Source: Phaseolus vulgaris
Lineage: Eukaryota; Streptophyta; Magnoliopsida; Fabales; Fabaceae
Length of the DNA stretch: 64,000 nucleotides
NCBI RefSeq assembly: GCF_000499845.2
Contig: NC_023756.2
Coordinates: 31,295,846-31,359,845 of the forward strand
Direction of reading: 5' to 3'
Shown here: positions 11,570 through 22,576 of the stretch, piece by piece
How positions within the stretch are numbered: the first letter of the stretch is position 1
Layout: each line of letters opens with the position of its first letter
The notes under the pieces: model-generated
The model's database searches: none
Told to the model about the DNA's origin: nothing
What the model saw: the letters and a program-made list of their open reading frames with translations, nothing else
Position numbers and translations under genes: made by a program

Positions 11570-11865
11570 GTGACACATTTTCTAACATAACTACATAGGA
11601 AAATATGGATTTTAAAATTATTCGAAAATAGGGATGAACAGAATATTTGAGTTTATTCAAATCTTTGCGTTTTGGACACAAAATCTCTTAATGAAAACGA
11701 TTTTAGTAGATATATGAATATATGAATTCAGAAAATTTCATTCAACAATTATAATAAAAACTTGTTATACATTCAACACGTAGTTAGACAGTTTATATGA
11801 ACAAAATTGTAAATGCTAGAAGGTCTATTGTAGTTGTCAAATCATGGTTAGGACCAAGTAATTGA
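11570..11865. repeat. Direct repeat, copy A (left of LTR-like remnant)
   Basis: Shares with 12930-13180 a series of matching blocks: GACACATTTTCTAA, AGGGATGAACAGA, TTCATTCAACAATTATAAT, ATATGAACAAAATT and AATCATGGTTAGGACCAAGT, in the same order and orientation. The copies are diverged by many substitutions and small indels. Confidence 0.65.
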
Positions 11866-12929
11866 AAAATGACATAATTCAGTAATATTTCATATAAAAA
11901 GATAAACTTATGAATCCTTTTACATATTTTTATTATAAGATGAATGTGAACGTTATTCCCAAATTGTGTTAATTTCGAGATTCTAGGATAAAATGAAGAT
12001 AAAAGGGCTAAAGGAGAATGGACAGATGAAAAGAGAAAGTTGGAACATTGGGAACTCGCCCAAGCGAGTTCATTTCAATGAAGTTGAGTTTTTTCGTCAA
12101 ACTTGCTTAAGCAAGTAATAACTCTCGTAAGTGAGATGTCACTTAGCCCAAGCCCAATTAGGTTAATAGAAGGCGTGAGGCATACCTGTAGACATCATTG
12201 GGAGAATAGAAAGAGATAGACAACCCTAGAGGAAGAAGTCGTCAAGGAGAAGCATCATGGATCTTCTTTTTTGCTTTTCATGCTATTAATGGCAAACATG
12301 AGTGGCTAATTCTTTCCTTTGGGTTGGGAGTAATTGTCAAACTCTTATGTATTAGATGATATTTATCTATAATATTTAGTTTTGATTCATGATGGTATTA
12401 TCATTTTATTCTCAAAGCTTGATTGATCTTTAGATTTGACTGGAAAGTACTTCTAAGCATCTGACCTAAATGATAATCCTTAACATATTTGAATGCTAGG
12501 AATAGATTAAAATGTTAATTGATTATAACAATTTGTTCATAATGATAAGAGTTTTACAAATATGCAAGGAATCAATATTTAGGAGACCTCTTATTAATTT
12601 GTATGTGAGGATTCGATATGAATGATTTTTATTGTGTATCAATATCAATCAAGATTGAATATATATGCTTTTGAAAAATACAGACGAGTGAGAAGGATGA
12701 ACCCCAATCCCAATATTCCTAATTTATTCATACAAATATTTTACTTTGCTTTATTTAATTTCTTGCAAATTCACAATACAAAAAAACATTCGAACAAACT
12801 TTTACACATTTCTTATATTTAGTTAATATTATACTTGAGATTTTAGATTTTTCCTTGTGGGCTCTATATTCATCCTTAGGGACAAATTATTACTTCTGAC
12901 TCGGTACACTTGCCGTAAAAGAGTCATCA
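11866..12929 (+). mobile_element. LTR-like remnant (gypsy type, family uncertain)
   Basis: Lies between the two direct-repeat copies. It contains AACTCGCCCAAGCGAGTTC and GCTTAAGCAAG stretches (12050-12115), a CATGAGTGGCTAA block (12297) and an end-like GACTCGGTACACTTGCCG (12898). I associate these with dicot gypsy LTRs. No coding sequence, primer-binding site or TSD could be defined. Confidence 0.4.
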
Positions 12930-13180
12930 TGACACGTTTTCTAAGAAAATATAGATGAACAGAGTATCTGCGCTAATTAAAATCTTTGTGTTTTTTGACA
13001 CAAATCTTTAATATGACAAAATATGAATATATGAATTCAAAAAGTTTCATTCAATAATTATAATCAAAAGTTGTTATTCATCAACACGTAGTCAGATAGT
13101 CTATATGAACAAAATTATAAATGTTCGAAGGGTCTACTCTATACTACATCTGTGCAAATCATGGTTAGGACCAAGTAACA
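12930..13180. repeat. Direct repeat, copy B (right of LTR-like remnant)
   Basis: Second copy of the repeat described at 11570-11865, same orientation, ending with AATCATGGTTAGGACCAAGT at about 13155-13175. Confidence 0.65.
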
Positions 13181-14170
13181 CGTTTAATCTTAATTTTGTT
13201 ATGCACTCAACAATGCTTATTAGACTGTCTAATGATATATGTTATAGGCATTCAAACCATCTATGAAACAGTTTAATGATTATGCAATTGTAGAAACATT
13301 GCTTAATATTCAATATACATGTCATCCAGCCAATTTTTGTTATCATAAAAAATAATAAAATAGGAACTTGTGAAGTTCTAGTCATCAGAGCGTCTAATGA
13401 TTCTTAGATTGTCTAGTGTCTCGGCAGACCGTCTAGGGCTTAACATGGATAGGGGCACGACCTTGAGAATCCAAGAAACTACTAGTATCTTGGCTCTTTG
13501 TCATACTAGGAATAATGAGTTCTTGTGACTAGAAAATTCTATGGTTCCATCAATGAAACTTATCATGTTCTTGAAGATGAGACTCACAAAAAAATTTGAA
13601 ACCAATGATGATAATTTGACTTTTCAAGATTTGGGACAATGAAATGAATTATTTGATCAACTAATGTGATAATATATGCTAAGTCTTGTAAAGTCATATG
13701 TGAATTAGCACCCAGAGCTCTAACAAAATAAGAGTTTTGATACAATATTAGAATAGAGACAATATGAAGGATGAATGCTTAGTATATTTCTCAATTCTAC
13801 TTTGGATGAAAAAAGGTTATACATATAGAGTGTATGATACTTAGGATGGGCCTAACAAAATTTTACTATCCTAATAAACAAAGAAAATTGTAAAAATAAG
13901 AAGAAGATAAGAACAAGTGGAGAAACAAAGAGAAAGCAATTGAGTGTTGTAGAATCAACAAAAGGGACTAACAAAATTATGATTTGTTTGTTTCCTTCTA
14001 GAAGTTTTTACAACCTTGATACTATCATGTACCAAGTACAATGATAATAGAAAATCGTACATCACCCAAAATAAGGTAAGGTAATGGAAATAGAATTAAT
14101 TTACAATTTCATATAAGTACTCAATTTCATAGGAGAATCAACCAAATGAATCATTTCCATGCACTATATA
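13181..14170. other. AT-rich non-coding stretch
   Basis: No gene, no LTR pair and no convincing terminal repeats seen. Short GTCTAATGAT-type repeats occur at about 13220-13425. Confidence 0.5.
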
Positions 14171-14175
14171 TCTAT

Positions 14176-15206
14176 TGTTGAATCTAGTGTGATCAAAAGC
14201 TTTGAAGAATCCAAATCCTAGTGTTTGATGGAAGGCTGAGTTGCTTGAAGTTGCTGTTGTTTTTAGAGTAGGATCTAGTAGTTTATCTGTGTAATCCACT
14301 CTTTGTTGAATCTAAAGCTAAAGTGTTTTCAAATCTTTTAAGTTTAAAGTGTTTTTCAAACTAAATGAAAAACAACCTGTTGTTTTGTCGAAACAACCGA
14401 TTGTTTTACTCTTAGGTGTTTTTGAAAAGATTGAAAACTGTTTTGGTTGGTTGACTTGCTGTCAACCAAAACAATCGATGTTTCGCGCAATCAATCGATT
14501 GTTTGTTTGAAAATACTAACAGAATCTGTTTTGTTAGTTGAGTGTGCTTTAAATGATTTCAAACTGAATGCGCTCCAGTTTTAAATGCTTGGCCAATATT
14601 GAAAGCTATAAACAAATTTGAGTTTTTCAGAGATTGCTTCAAGATTTGATATTCACTTTTCATCTTGGTTTCTCAAGAGAGAGTGGAATAGGATTACATC
14701 TGTATGATTTCAATTCATTCTGTAACAAATGTAATTCATTCTGAATACTTTGTAAATTCTGGTGTTGTAAGCCAAGAGGGCTGTGTGCTCTTGAGGTGTC
14801 AAGATCAACATTCTTGGTGTGTGTGCTGAGCCAAAGGAAGTGTGTTTCTTGAGGGGATCAAGGTCACTTCTTTGGTGGTTGTGTGTAATCTGTAATTGAT
14901 TACTTAGTGGATTGCCCAGTGGATTCTGGGGACTGGATGTAGCTCTTGGTTTAAGAATGAACCAGTATAAACTGTTTGTGTATCTCTTTCTTCCATTAAA
15001 CTCATTTAAATTCAGTTTTTCTTGTTTTGCTGGTATAAACACCGATTGTTTCGAAGAAACAACCGATTGTTTTTCTGGTGCTTTGTTTCTTGGCTAACTG
15101 AATTCCTAATCTGGTTTCTTGCAAAGAATTTCATCAAGCTTAAAAAGTTTTTGAAAACCCCCTTAAAAATTCACCCCCCTCTCGTTTACGGCCATACATT
15201 CTAACA
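14176..15206 (+). mobile_element. C3: solo LTR of the C1 copia family (1031 bp), TSD TCTAT
   Basis: Starts TGTTGAATCTAG and ends CATTCTAACA. TCTAT flanks it on both sides (14171-14175 and 15207-15211). The sequence aligns along its length with the C1 LTR (reverse complement of 2614-3729), including the paired AACAACCGATTGTT motifs at 14372-14410, 14466-14510 and 15043-15080. No internal region is attached, so it results from LTR-LTR recombination of a full element. Confidence 0.9.
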
Positions 15207-15381
15207 TCTATAAGGAATCTAAGCATAAAAGGATACAAAATAAGGAACATGACACGTACACTTTTCAAAAGTCTATTATAAGCATACCTACCAGATATTA
15301 ACATTTGACTCAATGTAAGATTCTGATCTACAAACAGATTGTCAAATAAGGATCAAGTTAAGTTTATTGAAACCTATGTCT

Positions 15382-17266
15382 CACTACAAGAAAAAGTTGT
15401 TTTTTCCATGGATAATTACCTATGGACTTTTTTTGGTATGTAAATGGGTTTTACCTACTCAAGATTCAGTAGGTAATGTTATTAAATGTAAAAGAAGAAA
15501 GATAGCTGAAGTGGGGCACAATACTACGAAGGTTAGGTGGTAGGAATTTTTAATAGTGGGTATATGCTTAATCCATAGGTAAAATAAAGTATTTTAAAGA
15601 ATAAAAGAAAAAAATATTATGTTGAATTTGTTTCCACGATGGCAGCAACATGGTTCCCTTCACCACTGAAACACTCTCTTGCTTCCTAGACTGAAACACT
15701 TAACTTAAGTATTCTTCAAAAATGTCAATGGAGGGTTCTCAAATCCAAATTCACATCGTGAGGATGTGAGAAATCCAAATGCTAACACCTCAGAGTTTGA
15801 AACGCCCAAACAATGGAACTTTGAAGTTCTCGTTCTTTCTCCATTTGGAAAATGTGTTCCAAATCTCTCTTTCGTTCCAAAATTGCAACACAAATCCCGT
15901 TTCTTCCAAATCTACACTGAAATCCCCAATTTTTTGTTTCAATTGTGAATTCGAAAGCCCTAATCTGGTGTTCATAATTGTAAACCTATATCCTGAATCC
16001 TGACTTCGAAATTTAGTGAAAACCCAATCGAGAGCTCCATCGTGGTGGCCTGAAGCATAGGCGATTCAAAAGAGACATACAGAGGCTTCATTCATCCAGT
16101 ATAAGAAAGGTATTGACTTTTTTCTTTCATTTATGTAGGATAATGTTTAGTAGGTTTAGGGTATTTTACAAGATACTTTAAATGTATTGATATTGATAAT
16201 ATATTGCAATCTCATAATGTTTGCTTCATATCGGACCTTGAAGCTGAGAGGTTGGTGTTTTGATTGGTATCGTGCAGGATCGAAATTTGAGGATGTAAGT
16301 CTTCTTTTCCAAAAACTTATTTTTTTGTCGTTGGAATGCATTATATATTGTCTTACTTTTTGTAACATGATGTTATGATTCATGAACCTAAAACTTAATA
16401 GGGATACTTCTAAAATATCAGTTTGTTAACAAGTATGCATTGTTAATGCCCATTTGGTGTGCTGTAAATAAGATTTGGTATTTGGGACAAAAAAATGGCT
16501 AGTCTAGTTGGTATTGTGATTAGCAGGTGTTAATAATTTTTCATTGTTCCAATGATTAACCATAACTCTGTTGATAGTGATTCAGCATGCCAACTATTGT
16601 GTACTTGAGAGAGAGAGAATTAGGAAAAAAGTGATGTTGGATTATGGATCTTTAATTATGTTTAAAGTTTGTTTGGATTTTCATAGATATTTCAAGTGGA
16701 CTTAGTTTATATATCTTTCATATGATAAGAATTCAATTATGTTATGTTGAATTCGAAATTAAATGTGTTTTATTTTATTTTATATTAGATGTATTTGATG
16801 ATGTTTGGTAATAAATTGTTCAATTAGTATATCTTGGATATGTGTTGGATATGTTAAATTTATAAAGGTGTTAAAAAAAGGCATTCATTTAAATACATGA
16901 ATAGACATTTTGATGAATATAAGATTACCTACGGATTTACCCATGGAATATAGTTGGTAGGTAATATGTGTGTAAATTTATCTACGAACTGTGGTTGTGG
17001 GCATTACCTAGGGATTGGTGTTCATGGGTTTTACCTACGGACTAGTGGTCATAGACATTACCTACGAACTGGTGGTCATGGATATTACCTACAGAATGTT
17101 GTTCCCATGGACTCATATTCCGTAGGTAAATTATCTATGCGAACATTACATACGAATTTCTTTTCGTGGAAAACACGTGGTTAACTTACCTACGAATTTA
17201 TATTGTTACATACGAATTTAGTCCGTACGTAAATCAATTTTTTTTTAATGTCACCGTGTACAAGAA
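15382..17266. mobile_element. Non-autonomous CACTA-like DNA transposon
   Basis: The left end CACTACAAGAAAAA matches the canonical CACTA terminal repeat. Subterminal copies of TACCTACGRA and its complement crowd both ends (about 15408-15595 and 16925-17230, over a dozen in total), as in En/Spm-type elements. The right terminal repeat is degraded (poly-T followed by a CCGTG end at about 17250-17266) and a 3-bp TSD could not be confirmed. No transposase frame is present. The interior (15640-16380) contains exon-like stretches with plausible splice sites (AAAG|GTATTG at about 16110, GTGCAG|GAT at about 16278) that may be captured host sequence. Confidence 0.7.
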
Positions 17267-17393
17267 CTCTCCCTCAACATATCATATGATATTTAAACTA
17301 CATATTTGAACAATAAATAAGACAATAGGATATTTGTTAATCATATGTGTTTAAACTATCATAGGTACGTGAATTAACCAAATCAATTTCAAC

Positions 17394-18520
17394 TATTCCC
17401 GCCGGTTGACCAGGGTCGTCTTTATGCGTGGCTCGTCCTCGCGAGCTAGGGCACCTTCGTTCTGCTCCGTTTGTGAGTACCTGAAAAGAAGTGAACAAAG
17501 GGGCGCCCTTGCGGCCGTTTGCACTCCGACGATCAAGTCAGCTAGCGAGAAATATCAAAGGTGATACACCTCCGTATCGGACACCGTGACTGGATGCTCT
17601 GAAGGTGGTCAAAAATACTGAGTAACTAATACTGCGTTGCCCCAATTGCCTGTGCGTACCGTAGGTGCGCCGCGAAACAACTAGGGTTTACGTGTGTGTA
17701 AAATTGCGAGAATTAGGTCAAAACTCAGATCCCTTTCAAATGTCCCAAGGTCCCTTTTTATACACCTACTGCATTTAAAGCAAGTTAAATCGCATTGAAA
17801 GCGTATAAAAATGTGCCTTGAAACATTTGATACGTAAACTAAATTAACGCGTACCTTAGCAAACTTTCACTAAAACATTGATGAACACGTGCTTATTGCC
17901 ATGTGTTCTTCTGACTTAATCGTTATTCTATGCAGAGGGCCTCAAAGCGCCGTAACCCAACTTAGGGTTATTCCATCGTGTGAGTCCTCTTTCCTCGAAG
18001 TGCATCTGGCGCGTGGGGTGACTTTCTGGGTGCCAACTCATGCGCCCCAACCTCTAGTCACTCGCCCTGGGAGTGTATCTACCTTCCTCTCGCACCATGC
18101 ACCTGGTTCACCCCTGCGCATGACCCTCTCATGGGTCGTATCTATCCCGGGGGTCTCCCTGAGGTGGCCTGGGTACTTCACGAGTCAGGTTACTCCCTAC
18201 TGGTACTAGAACTATGGCCTTGAAGCCACCTTTCTCTTCTCTTTGGTACTGTTCTGAGCTGTCGGACCTGAGACCTCCGAGCGGTGTCGCCCCCTCCATG
18301 GTCTTTCCTACCCATGGGTATCCGGGGGTAACACCATCGACGTCTCACCTTGGCTATGTCTTATCTTGGCGATGCCTTAATAAGGCGACGCCTCAATCTG
18401 GCGACGCCTCAAGCGGTCAACATGTTGACTTTCTTCCTTGGGTCCCTTGAAGGGTCCCACCATATGTTGACTTTGACTTTGACTTTGACTTTGGTCAATG
18501 CCTGGGAACGGGACGGTACA
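17394..18520 (-). repeat. T1 left (3') LTR, 1127 bp
   Basis: Starts TATTCCCGCCGG (expected TG, mutated to TA) and ends GGGACGGTACA, with TCAAC on both sides. It matches 45425-46586 throughout apart from small indels, such as an extra 11 bases near 17460 and fewer GGCGACGCC units near 18370. A minus-strand TATA box (GTATAAAAAGG) lies at about 17752-17762. Confidence 0.85.
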
Positions 18521-18829
18521 TCAACATATCAAACATTTAATCTAGTTTGCATTCGCTTGGTAAATTTTGTTCAGCTGAGTAAATTTGGAAATATCATAGA
18601 ACATATTGCAATTGATTGAGTTAAATTCCATCTATTAAATAAATTGTCTAAAACTTACAATTCTATATAATTATCTATAAAATCACTTTCAACTCAATTC
18701 AACCATTTTACATATTTTATAAATTTAAAACAAACACACTTTTTGAATCCAACAAAAAGCACATATTTACTCAATTTAACTATAAACACTCATGCAACTC
18801 TTCTAAGTCAATATCAAGTTCAATATACT
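18521..18829. repeat. Copy of T1's right flank (matches 46587-46896)
   Basis: Begins TCAACATATCAAAC, as does the sequence right of the other LTR, and stays alignable with about eight differences until CAATATACT, where similarity stops abruptly. On its right the T1 interior begins (GACGTGACATTC, comparable to T3 at about 59347). It therefore sits where T1's polypurine tract should be. Confidence 0.85.
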
Positions 18830-19122
18830 CATGAGTGGCTGACGTGACATTCTCTTGAGCAGCTGGCGTGACATTCTTTGCGCCAGAGATGTGACGCCTT
18901 AACTTGCGTTTTACTCTTTCGACACGTGGCTCGATCCTACGGCTGGGGATGATCATCGTTAGCGCTTCCAAGTTAACGTTATAACCTTTCGGAATCGCGC
19001 GCTCAAGGCACTGTTCCATCACTTTTCGTATTCTCTGCACTGTTCATCTTCTCAAAGTTTCCTTTGCGATCTCTGATCTCTGTCTTTGCATTCTCGACTT
19101 TTACCAACTCAAACACTCAAAG

Positions 19123-19351
19123 GTATGATTTTTCTTTCTTGTTTATTCTCGCCCATTACTGCATTAATCTCATAACTGCCAGGGTCTGTTTATGTTTCAG
19201 CATCTCTTGTGTTCTTCTCTGTTCTTCCACATTTCTTCGTTCTCCCTTCTTTTCTGGATTTCTCGCGTGGGTGGGGGTTTTATTAGGGTTTCATCCCCTT
19301 CGCTTCTTCAAAACTCCTTCACTAAGCCTTTGCTTTTTCTTCTTTCTTCAG
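19123..19351 (+). other. Putative 5'-UTR intron of aORF1
   Basis: Donor CAAAG|GTATGAT and acceptor TTCTTTCTTCAG|C precede the aORF1 ATG by 15 bases. T3 has the same arrangement with the identical donor (59768-59979). This supports a spliced plus-strand transcript independent of the LTR. Confidence 0.6.
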
Positions 19352-19366
19352 CTTCTTTATCAATCC

Positions 19367-21873
19367 ATGGCGTGTACAAAAACAACGCCCAATCCTCCTC
19401 CCCCAAAGGTCCACTACAAGGCCCTTTATTCATGGGCTTCTAATGAACTCTTGAATGAATGCACCACCTTAACTACTGTTGAAGACGTAGAGAAACACCT
19501 GGGTGACCTGCGATTGTACAATTCTACGCCTTCTGCAGAACCCGTGATTCTCACATTTCCATTCGTCACGGCACCCCTTGGGAGCCAGTTTGTGTGGACG
19601 ACAGGTCCAATGGGGGGAAACCCTTCTTCTTCTTTTACCAAGCGGTATTCAAGCGTGTCGGTCTGCGCCTCCCCTTTACGACCTTCGAGAGGGAGCTGCT
19701 CACGGAGATCAATATAGGCCCCGCCCAACTACACCCCAATGGCTGGGCATTCGTTAAGGCTTTCCAAGTCCTGTGTGGGTACCTGGGCATCCCTCCCAAA
19801 GTGGATGTTTTCCTTCATTTCTTTGAAGTGAAGAAGCAAGGGAAAAGCCTTTGGGTGAGCATTTCCGGAGTTGCTAGCAGAATTCTCCTCACCCTCTTCC
19901 ACAACTCTTTCAAAGGCTGGAAAGGTAATTTCTTCAGGGTGTGTTGCGCCAAACACGACCCTGCAGCCTTGGATGGCTTTCCTCTATACTGGACGAAGAA
20001 GCCCAATCTGACCAAGCCCAAATCTTTGGTCGAGCTATCCTTCGCTGATAGGGAGGTGTGTGTGGCCTTAGCTGGCCTGAAGATCGTCTTCCACACCTCG
20101 ACACTTATAGCTCGCGAATTTGATGCCAACGCCCTTTCTGCATATTTTGGTAGGGAATTTCGCCCCTTGTTTGTCTTCTTCATATCTGATTCTTTAATTG
20201 TGCTTTCTCTGATTGTCGTCAGCAATGTTTATCTGCTCTAATTTTCATACGTGTTGTTGACCTGTGAATTTGCCTCAGTAGTAGAGTTGACGTTCTGTAC
20301 TTGGCCCTCAGTTTAAATCTTAACTCTAAATCTCTATGTATCGCCATACGTATTTGACACTTCACACTTAACTAACCTTTGTTGCTTGGGTTGTCTTGGT
20401 GCAACATCAGTGATGGACTCTTCAAGGCAAGTCGAACTGGCTAAGTCCTTGAAGGCTCGCTTCGATGCATCACCTGCAAAGGTTGGCGCCTCCACTATCC
20501 CTACTATCGAGTCCAACCCACTGCCATCATCACCACCACACCACATTGCTGAAACACCCAACTCTCCCCATTCCCTCCAAACACCAAACTCCCCCCTTAT
20601 GCTCCAAGCGCCTTCCACACTCCAAACATCCAACTCTCCCCCCATACTCCAAACACCCAAGTCACCCCCTCCCATTGTTGTAGTCCCACTGGCTGTAGCT
20701 GGCACTCCTCCCACAGCCCCCCTTAACAAAGGCAAGAGGGTGCTCACCATCTCCTCCGAGGATGAAGACTCGGACGTGGGGCCTGCCTATAAGAGGAGGA
20801 GGACCAACCGTATTGTTTACTCACGCTCCCCTTCACCTCCACATGGGGGGACTTTGATGAACAACCCTCCCAGTGCCACGTCTCCCTCACTATCTCCCTC
20901 GCCACAAACAGTCCAGGAGGAGGGGGTGGTAGAGTCTGTGCCTCTACCAACATCAACACCAACACCAATACCAACACCAACACCAACACCTACCGCCCCA
21001 ACACCTACTCCAGAGCTCATAGAGATTCTCCCTCCCATTAGGCAGCTGATGAGGGGTTTCAACGAGAGGCTGTCTCCGGGTGAGTCCTCTGGAGTGAAAC
21101 GGTCAAAGGGCATGCCCTACTATCTGGGGGCCTTCTTGGCCGTCGCCCTTGAGTGGCGCGCCCAAGCAAAGTCCAAGGCTGACGAGGCACGCACCCTCCA
21201 AACTCTCCAACAGGAAGTGGCTACCCTGAAAAAGGAGAAGGAGAGCCTGTGCCGTGGCTGCGCGTGCCAAGAGGAGGTTTACAAGGCCTCTCTGAAAAGG
21301 GCCCAAGAGGCCAATGAGGAAGCCCGCAAACGACTGCATGGTGCAGGGCAAGCTAACGCGGAGCTCCTCAATCAGGTGGCATCTCTGCAATCTAGAATCC
21401 CCGATCTTGAAACGGCGGTGAAGACTTCCGAGACACAACAGAAACAACTTGCCGACCAGTGCACTTACCGGGAGCAATCGCTGGAAAAAACTGAAGGGGA
21501 GCTAACTGCTAAGATGGAAGCGCTCAACCCTCTCCAAACTGAGCATGGTAAGTTCCAGGCTGAACTGAACAGGCTTCAGGTGGAGAAGGAAGTTCTCGAG
21601 AAGCAGCTAGCCTCCGGAGATTTCACGATTGAAGAGCTGGAGAGGGCCAAAAAAGAGCTCATTGTGGAGAGGGAAATCCAAGACTCCACAATTGAAAAAC
21701 TGGAGAAGGCCAAAGGGAAGCTTATTGATGACATGGCCGACACCTTTGCAGAGGGATTCAAGGAGGCCCTAGCTCAAGCCGCCTGTGAAAACCCGGGGAT
21801 TGAGACTTCCAACTGCAACCCCTTCAACCATATCGTCGATGGGAAGGTTGTCCCCCTCGACCTTGGGGAGTGA
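19367..21873 (+). pseudogene. aORF1: antisense extra ORF of T1, PF04195-like plus coiled coil
   Basis: The ATG at 19367 (CCATGG) opens exon 1, which starts MACTKTTPNPPP and shows YSWASNELLNECT. A one-base deletion near 19520 shifts the frame. Exon 1 continues with GGKPFFFFYQAVFKRVGLRL, ERELLTEINIGPAQLHPNGW and VDVFLHFFEVKKQGK up to AYFG. This is what I recognise as the 'putative gypsy type transposon' domain (PF04195). The intron runs from 20150 (GT) to about 20404; the acceptor AG of T3 is AA here. Exon 2 (from about 20405) has a Pro/Ser/Thr-rich region, a KGKRVLTISSEDEDSD acidic patch, the block KGMPYYLGAFLAVALEWRAQ, a long coiled coil and the ending HIVDGKVVPLDLGE. The function is unknown. 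It lies convergent to pol on the opposite strand. The frameshift and lost acceptor suggest this copy is dead. Confidence 0.75.
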
Positions 21874-22571
21874 ACTGATGCATATTTTGAACCTTTTCCT
21901 TGTAACTTGGTATATACATTTGAATTTATTTGTAACTCTGACAATTGGCTCTTATTTAAATGCTTATTCGACTTTTGTCTTTACATCCTTGTTTGCTTTA
22001 ACTTCTCTTGCACCTTTTACCTGCTTCTGTTTTTTATCTATATCAAAGGCACTACGAGTATTCACCATCGATGTATCTCTTCATCGCTTCACCTTTACCT
22101 CTTTTAGGTAGCACGTGACTTTCTTTCTCACCCTTTCCTTCTAAATCGTGACGCATACCCTTCTCTTGGTTTTTCACTCCGAACCTTGCCTGGCCTTCGT
22201 ATCTGTGAGGAATCCTCCTCATGAAGGCGTCGCCTGCCTCGTTATCGCCCAAAGCCAAAGGATGATTTAACTTCGTGTATTTTCCTTGTCTTTGGTGGCT
22301 CGTGCCTTCATGCTTCATCCTCTCCTTGCTCTTTACTTACTTGTCTTGAGCCCCAAGGCGCTTACTACCAAAGGCATTGCTGGCCCTATCACCGCTTAAG
22401 ATGCATAGGGGCCTCGTCTCCTTTCTAGCCTCGACATCGCTCAAGGGCGAGGAGGACTTATCTGTTCTTCTGTGGCCTTGATATCGCTCGAGGGCGTGGA
22501 GGACTTATCTTACCTGTACTGGGTGTCTACGCTCGAGGAGAGACCTGCTCTGGGTATCCTCAGCGTGTCTT
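21874..22571. other. T1 non-coding region after aORF1
   Basis: No open frame. Two imperfect copies of about 65 bp (ATCGCTCRAGGGCG…GGAGGACTTATCT) lie at about 22430-22510. The region continues at 31258 on the far side of the C2 insertion. Confidence 0.6.
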
Positions 22572-22576
22572 AACAC

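Noticed and set aside
17281..17300. Perfect palindrome ATATCATATGATAT
   Set aside because: Short and in AT-rich DNA; expected by chance at this composition.
18780..19040. 86-codon minus-strand frame across the flank-copy junction
   Set aside because: It spans the chimeric junction at 18829/18830 and has no counterpart in T3; an accidental frame.
20465..20683. His/Pro-rich frame overlapping aORF1 exon 2
   Set aside because: A shifted-frame shadow of the proline-rich exon, which is part of a much longer open frame.
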